A stretch of DNA of 10,187 nucleotides from Candidatus Heimdallarchaeota archaeon. Its GTDB lineage: Archaea > Asgardarchaeota > Heimdallarchaeia > Heimdallarchaeales > Heimdallarchaeaceae. Both the position numbers and the translations under genes were made by a program. How positions within the stretch are numbered: position 1 is the stretch's first letter; each line of letters opens with the position of its first letter. The stretch lies in the NCBI GenBank assembly GCA_023135215.1, contig JAGLTP010000131.1, positions 1 to 10,187 of the forward strand. Reading direction: 5' to 3'. The notes under the pieces were generated by a model. That model did no database searches. It was not told where the DNA came from and saw nothing but the letters and a program-made list of their open reading frames with translations. This document shows positions 1 to 6,355 of this stretch, piece by piece.

Positions 1-614
1 TAAGATGGATCAGATTCTGCGATGATTTGGAATCTCCTAAGAGCTTCTTCTTTTATTCTTAAATCAGCTTTTATTTGTTCCAACCTAGAAGAATCTGTTA
101 AAAGTTCATTGTATTTGTTTTCGATAGTTGCTTTCTCATCCCTAAGTTGTTCAACTTGTGCTTCAAGCTCTGTTTTTATGCTTTCCATTTCAGCTACATT
201 TTCTTTCAGCTTCTCAATGGTATGTTCCTTTTCTTGAATACCTTCGCTTTTGGTTTCAAATTCCCTCTTGACATTTGAGATTTCAGTATCTTTTCTCATT
301 GTATCATTCTTGAGCTCCTGAATCTCATTATTTAGGTTCTCTTTTTCTTCTTTAAGTTGAGAATTCTCTTGTTTTAAATTTTCCACTTCAGTTTCAAGAT
401 TAGCTTTTGCACTTTCAATTTCATTTAAAGCAGCAGATCTTTCTTTCAAATCATTGAGTTCTTGGTCTAAATTACTGCTCTTTTCTTCCAATTCCTTTTT
501 TGTATTTTCAAGTTCTTCAACTTTGTTTTGAAGAATTTGCACTTGGTTCTCTAATTCAGTAATTTTTATAGCGTCACTAACTGATATTCCTTCATCCGAC
601 AAATCTATCACCAA
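1..614 (-). CDS. Long coiled-coil protein, partial (C-terminus beyond left edge)
   Basis: This frame is open on the minus strand from base 674 to the left edge with no internal stop, and continues past base 1. The translation is almost entirely heptad-patterned and rich in Glu, Lys, Leu, Asn and Gln, with stretches such as LENQVQILQNKVEELE and LKQENSQLKEEKENLN. This predicts a long parallel coiled coil. Before it lies a short non-coiled region (LVIDLSDEGISVSDAIKI), and near the left edge the heptads give way to RRFQIIAESDPS. The start is uncertain. The ATG just after the radA stop (680-678) is followed at once by TAA, so the earliest usual in-frame start codons are CTG at 647, TTG at 614 and GTG at 611; TTG 614 is given here. 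It lies directly downstream of radA on the same strand and is probably cotranscribed with it. I do not recognise the family. SMC-like or transcription-regulator-linked coiled coils are possible, but nothing visible decides between them. Confidence 0.75.
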   Translation of the reverse strand, partial: MVIDLSDEGISVSDAIKITELENQVQILQNKVEELENTKKELEEKSSNLDQELNDLKERSAALNEIESAKANLETEVENLKQENSQLKEEKENLNNEIQELKNDTMRKDTEISNVKREFETKSEGIQEKEHTIEKLKENVAEMESIKTELEAQVEQLRDEKATIENKYNELLTDSSRLEQIKADLRIKEEALRRFQIIAESDPS

Positions 615-682
615 TGTTTTTGCAAGATTAATTTTCTTATCTGACAGATAGTTAAACGTCTTACTTAAATGTTGTTACATTC

Positions 683-1789
683 CTAGCCGGCATCATCAAT
701 GTCAACTATCCCTTCTTCAGTTATACAAAAGATGGTTTCAATTTCAGGGATGTGGGGACTATCTATCACTCTTGCTATTCTTTTATCTCCCTTCCCTTTT
801 CTTAAGAAAATTCTAGTTGTACATGAATGGGCTACAATATTCCCTCCTATTGGGAAAATAGTTTCACCATATAGTACATCTGGTTTTGATAATACTTGAT
901 TCGTTGCAACAATTGCTATTTCATAAACTTCCCCAAGTCTGAGCAATTGATGTAAGTATTTATTGAGTTTTTGTTGTCTTTCTAGAAGAGCTCCTCTACC
1001 TGTAAATTCAGCTCTAAAATGACTGGTTAATGAATCAATTATCATTAATTTGACATTTTTCTCTTTTATCAATCTTGGACTTTCTAGAACTAAAACCATC
1101 TGATGATCAGAATTGTAAGCTCTTCCTACGTGAATTCTACTCAGGACATCATCTGGATTTGCTCCGAATCTATTGCAGATTTGGACTATTCTTTCAGGTC
1201 GGAACGTTCCTTCTGTATCAATGAAAATAACACCTGATTCTAATCCACCATTTTTCTTTTCCATAGCTGTTATTACGCACAATTGAAAACAGATTTGTGT
1301 TTTCCCAGTTCGAAATTCTCCTGATATTTCCGTCAAAGAACTAGTTTCAATCCCTCCTTTTAATAGTGTATCAAGAGCTTTGCTTCCTGTTGGAATCATC
1401 AGAAGCTTTTGTCTACTCTCAAGTAATGTTTTAGCACTTTTGAAACCTACTCCAATTTGACTTCTAGCTGCAGTAATTAGTCGTTTTGCAGTTTGTTCTC
1501 CTATCTCACAATGTTCTACTAGTTCGTAAGGAGATGCATGTGCAACAGCTGCTAAGGTTAAGTAACCTGCAGACATGAGTTTTTCTGAAACAGCAGGACC
1601 GATTCCTGGGATTGTGCTTATATTTACATCACTGAGGTCATCATCACTTAATTTCTGAACACTTGGTTTCTTCTTCTTTGGAATAATTTCTGCTATCCAA
1701 TCTTCTGCTTCTTTAGGTTTTTTCTTTTCGGCAGGAGTTTTTGAAGTTGCTTGCTTAGTGCTTTTAGGTGGATTAGCTTTTTTTGACAT
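683..1789 (-). CDS. radA: DNA repair and recombination protein RadA
   Basis: This is the archaeal RecA/Rad51-family recombinase. It forms ATP-dependent filaments on single-stranded DNA and drives strand exchange in homologous recombination. The 368-residue protein starts with a Lys/Pro/Thr-rich tail of about 48 residues that looks disordered. A helix-hairpin-helix domain follows (TIPGIGPAVSEKL, about 59-71), then an FxxA-type oligomerisation motif FKSA at 116-119. The RecA core has Walker A GEFRTGKTQ (157-165, usual form GEFGSGKTQ), an FIDTEGTFRPER segment near 189-200, Walker B LMIID (248-252), and the DNA-binding-loop region starting at ATNQV (295-299). The C-terminal core segment with GGNIVAHS is intact. 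Typical archaeal RadA is about 320-350 residues, so the excess is the N-terminal tail. A TATA box at 1831-1843 lies about 45 bases before the ATG, giving it its own promoter. The GS to RT change inside Walker A keeps the essential GKT. Confidence 0.97.
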   Translation of the reverse strand: MSKKANPPKSTKQATSKTPAEKKKPKEAEDWIAEIIPKKKKPSVQKLSDDDLSDVNISTIPGIGPAVSEKLMSAGYLTLAAVAHASPYELVEHCEIGEQTAKRLITAARSQIGVGFKSAKTLLESRQKLLMIPTGSKALDTLLKGGIETSSLTEISGEFRTGKTQICFQLCVITAMEKKNGGLESGVIFIDTEGTFRPERIVQICNRFGANPDDVLSRIHVGRAYNSDHQMVLVLESPRLIKEKNVKLMIIDSLTSHFRAEFTGRGALLERQQKLNKYLHQLLRLGEVYEIAIVATNQVLSKPDVLYGETIFPIGGNIVAHSCTTRIFLRKGKGDKRIARVIDSPHIPEIETIFCITEEGIVDIDDAG

Positions 1790-1830
1790 ATTCTCACTTT
1801 CTTTATCTGCTATTTCACTATCTAGTTTTT

Positions 1831-1843
1831 AATATATAAAAAA
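1831..1843 (-). promoter_or_regulatory. TATA box of radA
   Basis: On the minus strand this reads TTTTTTATATATT, ending 41 bases before the radA ATG. It would place transcription initiation about 20 bases before the start codon. Two copies of TACGCA, 7 bases apart (1856-1851 and 1849-1844), sit immediately 5' of the box, where BRE or an operator would lie. The T-run may also serve as the terminator of the upstream dUTPase gene. Confidence 0.6.
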
Positions 1844-1886
1844 TGCGTATTGCGTAGATAAAATTATTAGTTTTAACATTTCCCTC

Positions 1887-2363
1887 TTATCTTTCATTTT
1901 GATAATCCCCAGAATATCCTTTCGTTGTTTTCTCTGTTGTTTTAATGAACATTAATTGCGCAATTCTTGTATTTTGATGTATTTTTATTTCTGCATAGGT
2001 TACCATCAATCCTACCCCCCTACCCTTATATCCAGGATCCCAAACAGCTGAGAAGATTGTTGCACCACATCGCATTAAGCTTGATCGTGGTAACACAATT
2101 CCAACAGCATCATATGGAACTTCAACAATCTCATTATATCTAACTAAATACCCTCCTGGTTTAAGCATCCACGCATCACCCTTTTTTTCTAATGACACAT
2201 GCTGTGGAATTATTCTTTTTGAATTATCAAAGTCTAATACTCCCCCATCTTCAAAGTGCATGATTTCTTTAACTGATAGATCGAATCCTGCAATTTGTGT
2301 TTGAGTTTTTAAATCAATATACTCTCGAATTGTCTCTTTTGAAAAAGGAGGTAAGAATACCAT
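1887..2363 (-). CDS. dut: Archaeal dUTPase (dUTPase/dCTP deaminase family)
   Basis: This member of the trimeric dUTPase/dCTP-deaminase superfamily probably hydrolyses dUTP to dUMP and pyrophosphate. That keeps uracil out of DNA and supplies the precursor of dTMP. The 158 residues show the family motifs in order: AGFDLSV (25-31), PRSSLMR (92-98), VWDPGYKGRG (107-116) with the conserved Asp109, RIAQLMF (133-139), and a C-terminal GYSGDYQ (149-155). In dCTP deaminases a catalytic Glu sits in the LExxN motif after the DPG loop. Here the matching stretch reads LMVTY, with Met120 where Glu is expected. That favours dUTPase over deaminase or the bifunctional enzyme. The length fits archaeal dUTPases. 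It lies 37 bases downstream of the RING gene on the same strand. A TTAAAAACATAT stretch 17-28 bases before the ATG could be a separate promoter, so cotranscription is likely but not certain. Confidence 0.85.
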   Translation of the reverse strand: MVFLPPFSKETIREYIDLKTQTQIAGFDLSVKEIMHFEDGGVLDFDNSKRIIPQHVSLEKKGDAWMLKPGGYLVRYNEIVEVPYDAVGIVLPRSSLMRCGATIFSAVWDPGYKGRGVGLMVTYAEIKIHQNTRIAQLMFIKTTEKTTKGYSGDYQNER

Positions 2364-2400
2364 GAGGTTTTCATAACAAATATGTTTTTAACTCTTTTCT

Positions 2401-3336
2401 CTATTCTTGAAACATTTTTGAGACTAACTTCTTTCTACAGTTAGGACATTGAGGTTTGACCTTAATCCACTCAACTATATGAGAATAGTGCGAAGGAATT
2501 TCACAGTGAGGGCATCTTACAAAACTTTCTCCCGCTTTGATAGGAGACATACAAACACTGCATCTATCCTCTAGGACAGAGGTAGCAATCTTAAGTGGTT
2601 GTGTAGTTATCCGTTTTACTTCAACCACTTTCTTTTCCTTTTCTTTAATTATTATTTCTTCCTCTTCTGTCTCTTTAGCTTCAGCTGCGATTACTTCTAA
2701 TTCCTCAAGACTTTTTTGAGTATCAGCCAATTCATCTTCTGAGACAATTGGTTCAATTGAAGTTACTTCCACTACTTCTCCCAGAGCAATATCATCAATT
2801 GTTTTTCCAATTGTAGCTAAAACAGCATCAGCTTCTCCTGTTAAACCACTTTCGGAAAGAATTAAGGCAGAAATTTCAGTTTCTCCACTATCAAAGAAAT
2901 ATCGAGAAAGATTTCTAACCATTTCTTCTTCTCTTTCAGGTGCATACCTGGAGATAATCTGTAATGAATCGGGGATGAATTCTCTACCTTTAGCTGCTAT
3001 GGATTTTGCTGCTCCAAATACTCTTCCAGTCTTCAAGTATTCTTCTTTTGCTCTATCATACATCCCAGCTCTGAAAAATTCATCTGCACTTGCATATGCA
3101 GCTCTCGATTCTGATTGGCTAGGTTGTGTAGATGCTTGTCTAGGAGTTGCAGCTCTTGTTGGAGTTTGGACTGTAGATTCTTGTTGTCCGTATGGTTGGT
3201 AAGGTTTGTATCGTTTCTTCGGTGCTTGTTTTTTCTGTTTGCTCTTAATTGCAGCTCTTGCTGCAACTATAAGAGATAAAGCAATGAATATCAGAAATAT
3301 TAGTAGTCCATACTCCATGATTTGAACATCATCCAT
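2401..3336 (-). CDS. Membrane-anchored RING-type zinc-finger protein, putative E3 ubiquitin ligase-like
   Basis: The 311-residue protein begins with one hydrophobic helix (about 8-28, GLLIFLIFIALSLIVAA) followed by Lys-rich residues. This suggests an N-terminal anchor with the rest in the cytoplasm. A Gln/Pro/Ser/Thr-rich linker (about 33-77) leads to a helical region (about 80-180) with TPR-like character (ADEFFRAGMYDRAKEEYLKTG). An acidic Glu/Lys-rich segment (about 200-240) follows. The C-terminus holds eight ordered metal ligands: C259, C262, C275, C278, H283, H286, C297, C300. The last part, HYSHIVEWI then CPNC, matches the RING/RING-H2 pattern of HxxC/H, a conserved W, and CPxC. RING fingers usually bind E2 enzymes and act as ubiquitin ligases, and ubiquitin-like systems are known in Asgard archaea. 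No E1, E2 or ubiquitin gene lies in the window, so the E3 role is inference. The start overlaps the gltX stop by 8 bases, implying translational coupling. Another zinc-finger function is possible. Confidence 0.8.
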   Translation of the reverse strand: MDDVQIMEYGLLIFLIFIALSLIVAARAAIKSKQKKQAPKKRYKPYQPYGQQESTVQTPTRAATPRQASTQPSQSESRAAYASADEFFRAGMYDRAKEEYLKTGRVFGAAKSIAAKGREFIPDSLQIISRYAPEREEEMVRNLSRYFFDSGETEISALILSESGLTGEADAVLATIGKTIDDIALGEVVEVTSIEPIVSEDELADTQKSLEELEVIAAEAKETEEEEIIIKEKEKKVVEVKRITTQPLKIATSVLEDRCSVCMSPIKAGESFVRCPHCEIPSHYSHIVEWIKVKPQCPNCRKKLVSKMFQE

Positions 3337-5047
3337 GAATATAATTCATTTCTATTTTATCGTTCTTCTTATTAACTTTTGTATATCCAAAGCGTTCAAG
3401 TTGAATAATTTCTCCTATCTTCAGGTTAGAAATACTCTTTTCACCGAAGCCAGCAATATACCCTAGACTATCTTTGTTAATTCGATTATTTAAATATAAC
3501 ATTTCTGGTTTAACAATCTCAATTTCCACGGGTTCAGAAACCCATTGAAGTCGAGGAATCTTAGGAAGTAGTTCATCTCCATAAATTTCTGCTTCATATT
3601 TTGTTTCATTAATCCTTTTTACGATTTTAATATTGTAAAGATCTTTCATTCTAAGGATTTCATCTTTTTTAAGCAGTTTATTATCTGACCCACTTAGATA
3701 CAACGTCTCATTTACTTTGACTTTTCTTTTTCCTAAATCTTTATTGTATGGATGTAAGAAAATTTCAAGTTCCACTGGTTTTGGATTTAACAGAACAATC
3801 TCAATCGGTTCATCTACAAAGAAGTAGTGTTTTGAAACCGGTTCAATTATTTTCCTGTTGATTGAAAATATTAATGACCAATCAATATTTGTAGTGGATT
3901 TTGTAAAACCTACCCTTTCCACAATCTCTGAGAATACTTGTGGTTGAATCCCTCTGTTTTTTAAAGCCTGATATGTCACCAAACGATAATCATCCCAACC
4001 CTTTACTACACCATCTTCAACAAGCTCTCTAATGATTCTCCCTTGTGTTGGAGCACCTATTATGTTGAATCTACTGTATTCATAAAACTCTGGGGGAGTT
4101 ATATTTAGTTTCTTTGAAATTTGAGACTGGAGTTCCTCTCTCATTTTTCCGAATTCAATACTTCTGAAGATATGTGTTACTCCTGTAATCTCTTCCATTA
4201 TTGGAGATTCAAAATCATACATCGGCCAAATATGATATTTATCTCCTTGAATTGCATGAGGAAAATCAGATATCCTTAGCAAAACAGGATCTCTTAAAGC
4301 CGAATTATCTGACTGCATATCTCCTCTTAATCTAAGAACTGCATCTCCAGCTGAAAACTCCCCATTCATCATTTTTTCGTATAATTCCATATTCTTTTCT
4401 ATAGCATGGTTCAAATTACACTGACAAGGTTTTCCCTCAACTCTTAGTTTTGAGAATGCTTCTCTTTCACATAAACAAACAAAAGCATCACTTTTCTTGA
4501 TTAGTTCTTCTGCCTTTTGATAATAAATATCCATATAATTAGAAGCTAAAACTTCTTGATCGATTTTTAATTCCATCCAAGAAATTGCTTCACGGAAACC
4601 TTCATAGAACTCTTCTTTTATCCTCTCTGGATTTGTATCATCGAATCGTAGAACTCTCCTTCCTTTGTACTTTTCCGCTATGAGATGATTAATACAAAAT
4701 GAAAGCATTTGACCAATATGAGGATGTTTGGATGGTTCAGGAGGGTAACGAACTACTACTTTTCCTTCCTCAGCATTTGGTAAATCTGGAAGAACCATTC
4801 GTTCTTTCTTCTCAATGATAATTTCCTCTGGATATTTGCTTTCAACAATTTTTGCTATTTTTTCTTCAGAAATTGAATTGACTTCTTTAACTATCTTCTC
4901 TAGTTTTGGGTATAGCTCTTTCGACTTTTCTCTTAAATTCGGATAATTAGCCATAATCTTCTTAAAAACAATCTTAACCTCAGCTGACCCGTATTTAAAT
5001 GCGTTAATTAAAGCTTCTTTGTAAAGAATCTCGTCAGCGTTACTCAT
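3329..5047 (-). CDS. gltX: Glutamyl-tRNA synthetase, archaeal type, with divergent signature motifs
   Basis: This class Ic synthetase joins glutamate to tRNA-Glu. The order matches archaeal GluRS: an N-terminal helical domain (1-75, NAFKYGSAEVKIVF), the Rossmann catalytic domain opening with RYPPEPSKHPHIGQ (100-113), LRFDDTNPE (133-141), four cysteines C191, C193, C208 and C210 that could bind zinc, GDKYHIWPMYDF (268-279), and a C-terminal beta-barrel anticodon-binding domain from about 410. Two motifs deviate. EPSG-x-x-HIGH reads EPSKHPHIGQ. The KMSKS-equivalent loop, usually LSKRKIREL in archaea, reads TQGRIIREL (334-342) and lacks the key Lys. The start at 5047 (MSNADEIL, 572 residues) is preferred over the ATG at 5107, because a TATA box lies at 5091-5100 between the two and archaeal homologues begin at this point. 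The RING gene overlaps its 3' end. Confidence 0.92.
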   Translation of the reverse strand: MSNADEILYKEALINAFKYGSAEVKIVFKKIMANYPNLREKSKELYPKLEKIVKEVNSISEEKIAKIVESKYPEEIIIEKKERMVLPDLPNAEEGKVVVRYPPEPSKHPHIGQMLSFCINHLIAEKYKGRRVLRFDDTNPERIKEEFYEGFREAISWMELKIDQEVLASNYMDIYYQKAEELIKKSDAFVCLCEREAFSKLRVEGKPCQCNLNHAIEKNMELYEKMMNGEFSAGDAVLRLRGDMQSDNSALRDPVLLRISDFPHAIQGDKYHIWPMYDFESPIMEEITGVTHIFRSIEFGKMREELQSQISKKLNITPPEFYEYSRFNIIGAPTQGRIIRELVEDGVVKGWDDYRLVTYQALKNRGIQPQVFSEIVERVGFTKSTTNIDWSLIFSINRKIIEPVSKHYFFVDEPIEIVLLNPKPVELEIFLHPYNKDLGKRKVKVNETLYLSGSDNKLLKKDEILRMKDLYNIKIVKRINETKYEAEIYGDELLPKIPRLQWVSEPVEIEIVKPEMLYLNNRINKDSLGYIAGFGEKSISNLKIGEIIQLERFGYTKVNKKNDKIEMNYIHG

Positions 5048-5090
5048 CCTAACACTCGTTATAATTTGATGCTTAAATATTTGATTGTTC

Positions 5091-5100
5091 TTTATAAATA
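5091..5100 (-). promoter_or_regulatory. TATA box of gltX
   Basis: The minus strand reads TATTTATAAA, ending 43 bases before the preferred gltX ATG at 5047. Initiation would fall near 5068-5072, leaving a leader of roughly 20-25 bases. This supports 5047 over 5107 as the translation start. Confidence 0.5.
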
Positions 5101-5142
5101 TAAACAATCATGGTATGAAGAAGTTTTGTTATCTAGCTAATA

Positions 5143-5475
5143 TTAAGAAATAATTCTAGCAGAGATATTCAGATCTTGATTCTTAAGCAAGATTTTTTCT
5201 TGATTAACTGAACTACTGTCTAATTCAATAGGTAGTGCTTTTCGAATTCTTACTTGATGTTTATCAACTTGAATTTTAGAACAAAGAAGACCTCTATTAC
5301 ATGAACCTTTTCCAAAATAAGAGCTTTTCTTAGTATCAAAATATAATGAACCACCTTTGCTTGGACAGTTGCAAATTTCTAGAAATAGGGGAGAATCATT
5401 GTACCCATTGAGAGTCTTTAATCTAGCTATAGCTTTCTCCAATTTGAAACTGAGAAATGTGTCCTTCGTTGTCAT
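5143..5475 (-). CDS. Small hypothetical protein with four cysteines
   Basis: This 110-residue protein belongs to no family I recognise. It has no signal peptide or membrane segment. The N-terminal part (about 7-21) could be an amphipathic helix (LSFKLEKAIARLKTL). The middle holds four cysteines, C35 and C37 in ICNCP, then C59 and C65 in SCNRGLLC. The pattern CxC-x21-C-x5-C could coordinate zinc or another metal. The C-terminal third is mixed and partly hydrophobic. The clustered Cys and Gly (KGGSLYFD, FGKGSC) suggest a real small beta-rich zinc fold rather than a chance frame. The gene lies 95 bases upstream of gltX on the same strand and runs divergently from the TrpF-like gene. A TATA-like AAGTATAAT stretch lies about 55 bases upstream of the ATG. 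It could be lineage-specific. Confidence 0.6.
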   Translation of the reverse strand: MTTKDTFLSFKLEKAIARLKTLNGYNDSPLFLEICNCPSKGGSLYFDTKKSSYFGKGSCNRGLLCSKIQVDKHQVRIRKALPIELDSSSVNQEKILLKNQDLNISARIIS

Positions 5476-5597
5476 ATAATCAGAATAATATGTGAGTAAT
5501 AGAATATGGTCTTTTGTAATATCTGGAAATTATACTTGTCAAGTCGCAGATACATTCGGGATATCATTCTGTTATGTCAAATGAAGTTTCATGGGGA

Positions 5598-5608
5598 AAA
5601 TATTAAAA
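5598..5608 (+). promoter_or_regulatory. Possible TATA box of the TrpF-like gene
   Basis: AAATATTAAAA lies 34-45 bases before the GTG start. Initiation about 25 bases downstream of it would fall near the Shine-Dalgarno motif, so the assignment is tentative. The surrounding 5476-5642 gap between divergent genes shows no ORF and no RNA-like structure that I could see. Confidence 0.3.
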
Positions 5609-5629
5609 CCCTATCAAATATTACAATCT

Positions 5630-5634
5630 GAGGT
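5630..5634 (+). promoter_or_regulatory. Shine-Dalgarno site deciding a GTG start
   Basis: GAGGT sits 8 bases before GTG at 5643. There is no ATG at a comparable position, so this site supports GTG as the true start of the TrpF-like gene. Confidence 0.65.
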
Positions 5635-5642
5635 AACTAAGA

Positions 5643-6335
5643 GTGTGGATTGCAAAAATTTCCGGTGTTACTGATTTTGAATCAGCTATATCCGTAGATG
5701 TTTCCCCTGAATTCGCTATAGGTGCAATAATAGACGATATTAATGAGATTAGAGCTGTAAGTAAATTCGATGCACGAAGGATTTTCGCAAGTATGGAAAA
5801 TTGTGTAACAATTGCAGAAATTGTTCCTTCTTCAATTGATGAGATTTTCGAAATTCAGGAAATCTGTAATCCCGATATGATTCAAATTAATGGTCAATTC
5901 TTTAATGATATCAATACTCTTATAGCTGTTCAATCAATATCAACTATTCCGATAATTGGTTCTATGCTCATGGATAAAGAAACCTTGGAATCGAATATTC
6001 TCGATTCAGACCCTATTAAGGCTGCACAAATGCTAGATCCTTATGTTCACGCAATAAACATTAATTTACCATTGGGATTAAATTGGGATTCTCAAAGCAA
6101 AAAGGAGAAATTGATTAACATTATCTATGAAATCAAAAATATAGTAACTAAACCACTCATTGTTGGTGGTGGTTTAAGAACATCTAATATTGGGAAAATA
6201 GCGAAAGCTCTTTCACCAAACGCTGTCGATATTTCCTCAGGTGTTGAAAAAATACCTGGTATAAAAAATCCTGAACTCATGCAAGAATTTTTGGAAACAG
6301 TGTATGATTATAAAGAACATCTGATAGGAGTTTAA
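5643..6335 (+). CDS. TrpF-like (phosphoribosylanthranilate isomerase family) barrel protein with altered active site
   Basis: The 230-residue protein follows the phosphoribosylanthranilate isomerase (TrpF) fold from end to end. It begins WIAKISGVTDFESAI, matching the TrpF opening KICGIT-x-x-EDA. It continues with SSIDEIFEIQE and DMIQINGQ, matching the AVQLHG strand. It ends with PLIVGGGLRTSNI (171-183) and VDISSGVEKIPGIKNP (195-210), the phosphate-binding half of TrpF. The catalytic residues differ. The essential Cys of KICG is Ser7. The strand that should carry the catalytic Asp followed by a GG(S/T)GK loop reads AININLPLGLNWD (137-149) and has neither. The ligand phosphate site is kept while isomerase chemistry is doubtful, so this is more likely a paralogue with another role than a working TrpF. 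No tryptophan gene is adjacent. Start GTG is backed by a Shine-Dalgarno site. The stop lies 20 bases from the convergent glycosyltransferase stop. Confidence 0.75.
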   Translation: MWIAKISGVTDFESAISVDVSPEFAIGAIIDDINEIRAVSKFDARRIFASMENCVTIAEIVPSSIDEIFEIQEICNPDMIQINGQFFNDINTLIAVQSISTIPIIGSMLMDKETLESNILDSDPIKAAQMLDPYVHAININLPLGLNWDSQSKKEKLINIIYEIKNIVTKPLIVGGGLRTSNIGKIAKALSPNAVDISSGVEKIPGIKNPELMQEFLETVYDYKEHLIGV

Positions 6336-6355
6336 ACTCACTATAATATTCTTTG

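Noticed and set aside
22..237. Plus-strand Ser/Phe-rich frame near the left edge
   Set aside because: It is the antisense of the coiled-coil gene; runs of Ser and Phe mirror its Glu and Lys codons.
1887..2363. dCTP deaminase or bifunctional dCTP deaminase/dUTPase
   Set aside because: The catalytic Glu expected after the DPG loop is replaced by Met, while dUTPase features remain.
3033..3266. Minus-strand Gln-rich frame inside the RING gene
   Set aside because: It is a shifted frame of the low-complexity linker in the RING protein, which has the coherent domain order.
5048..5107. 20-residue N-terminal extension of glutamyl-tRNA synthetase from ATG 5107
   Set aside because: A TATA box lies within or just at this segment and the archaeal family begins at the MSNADE start.
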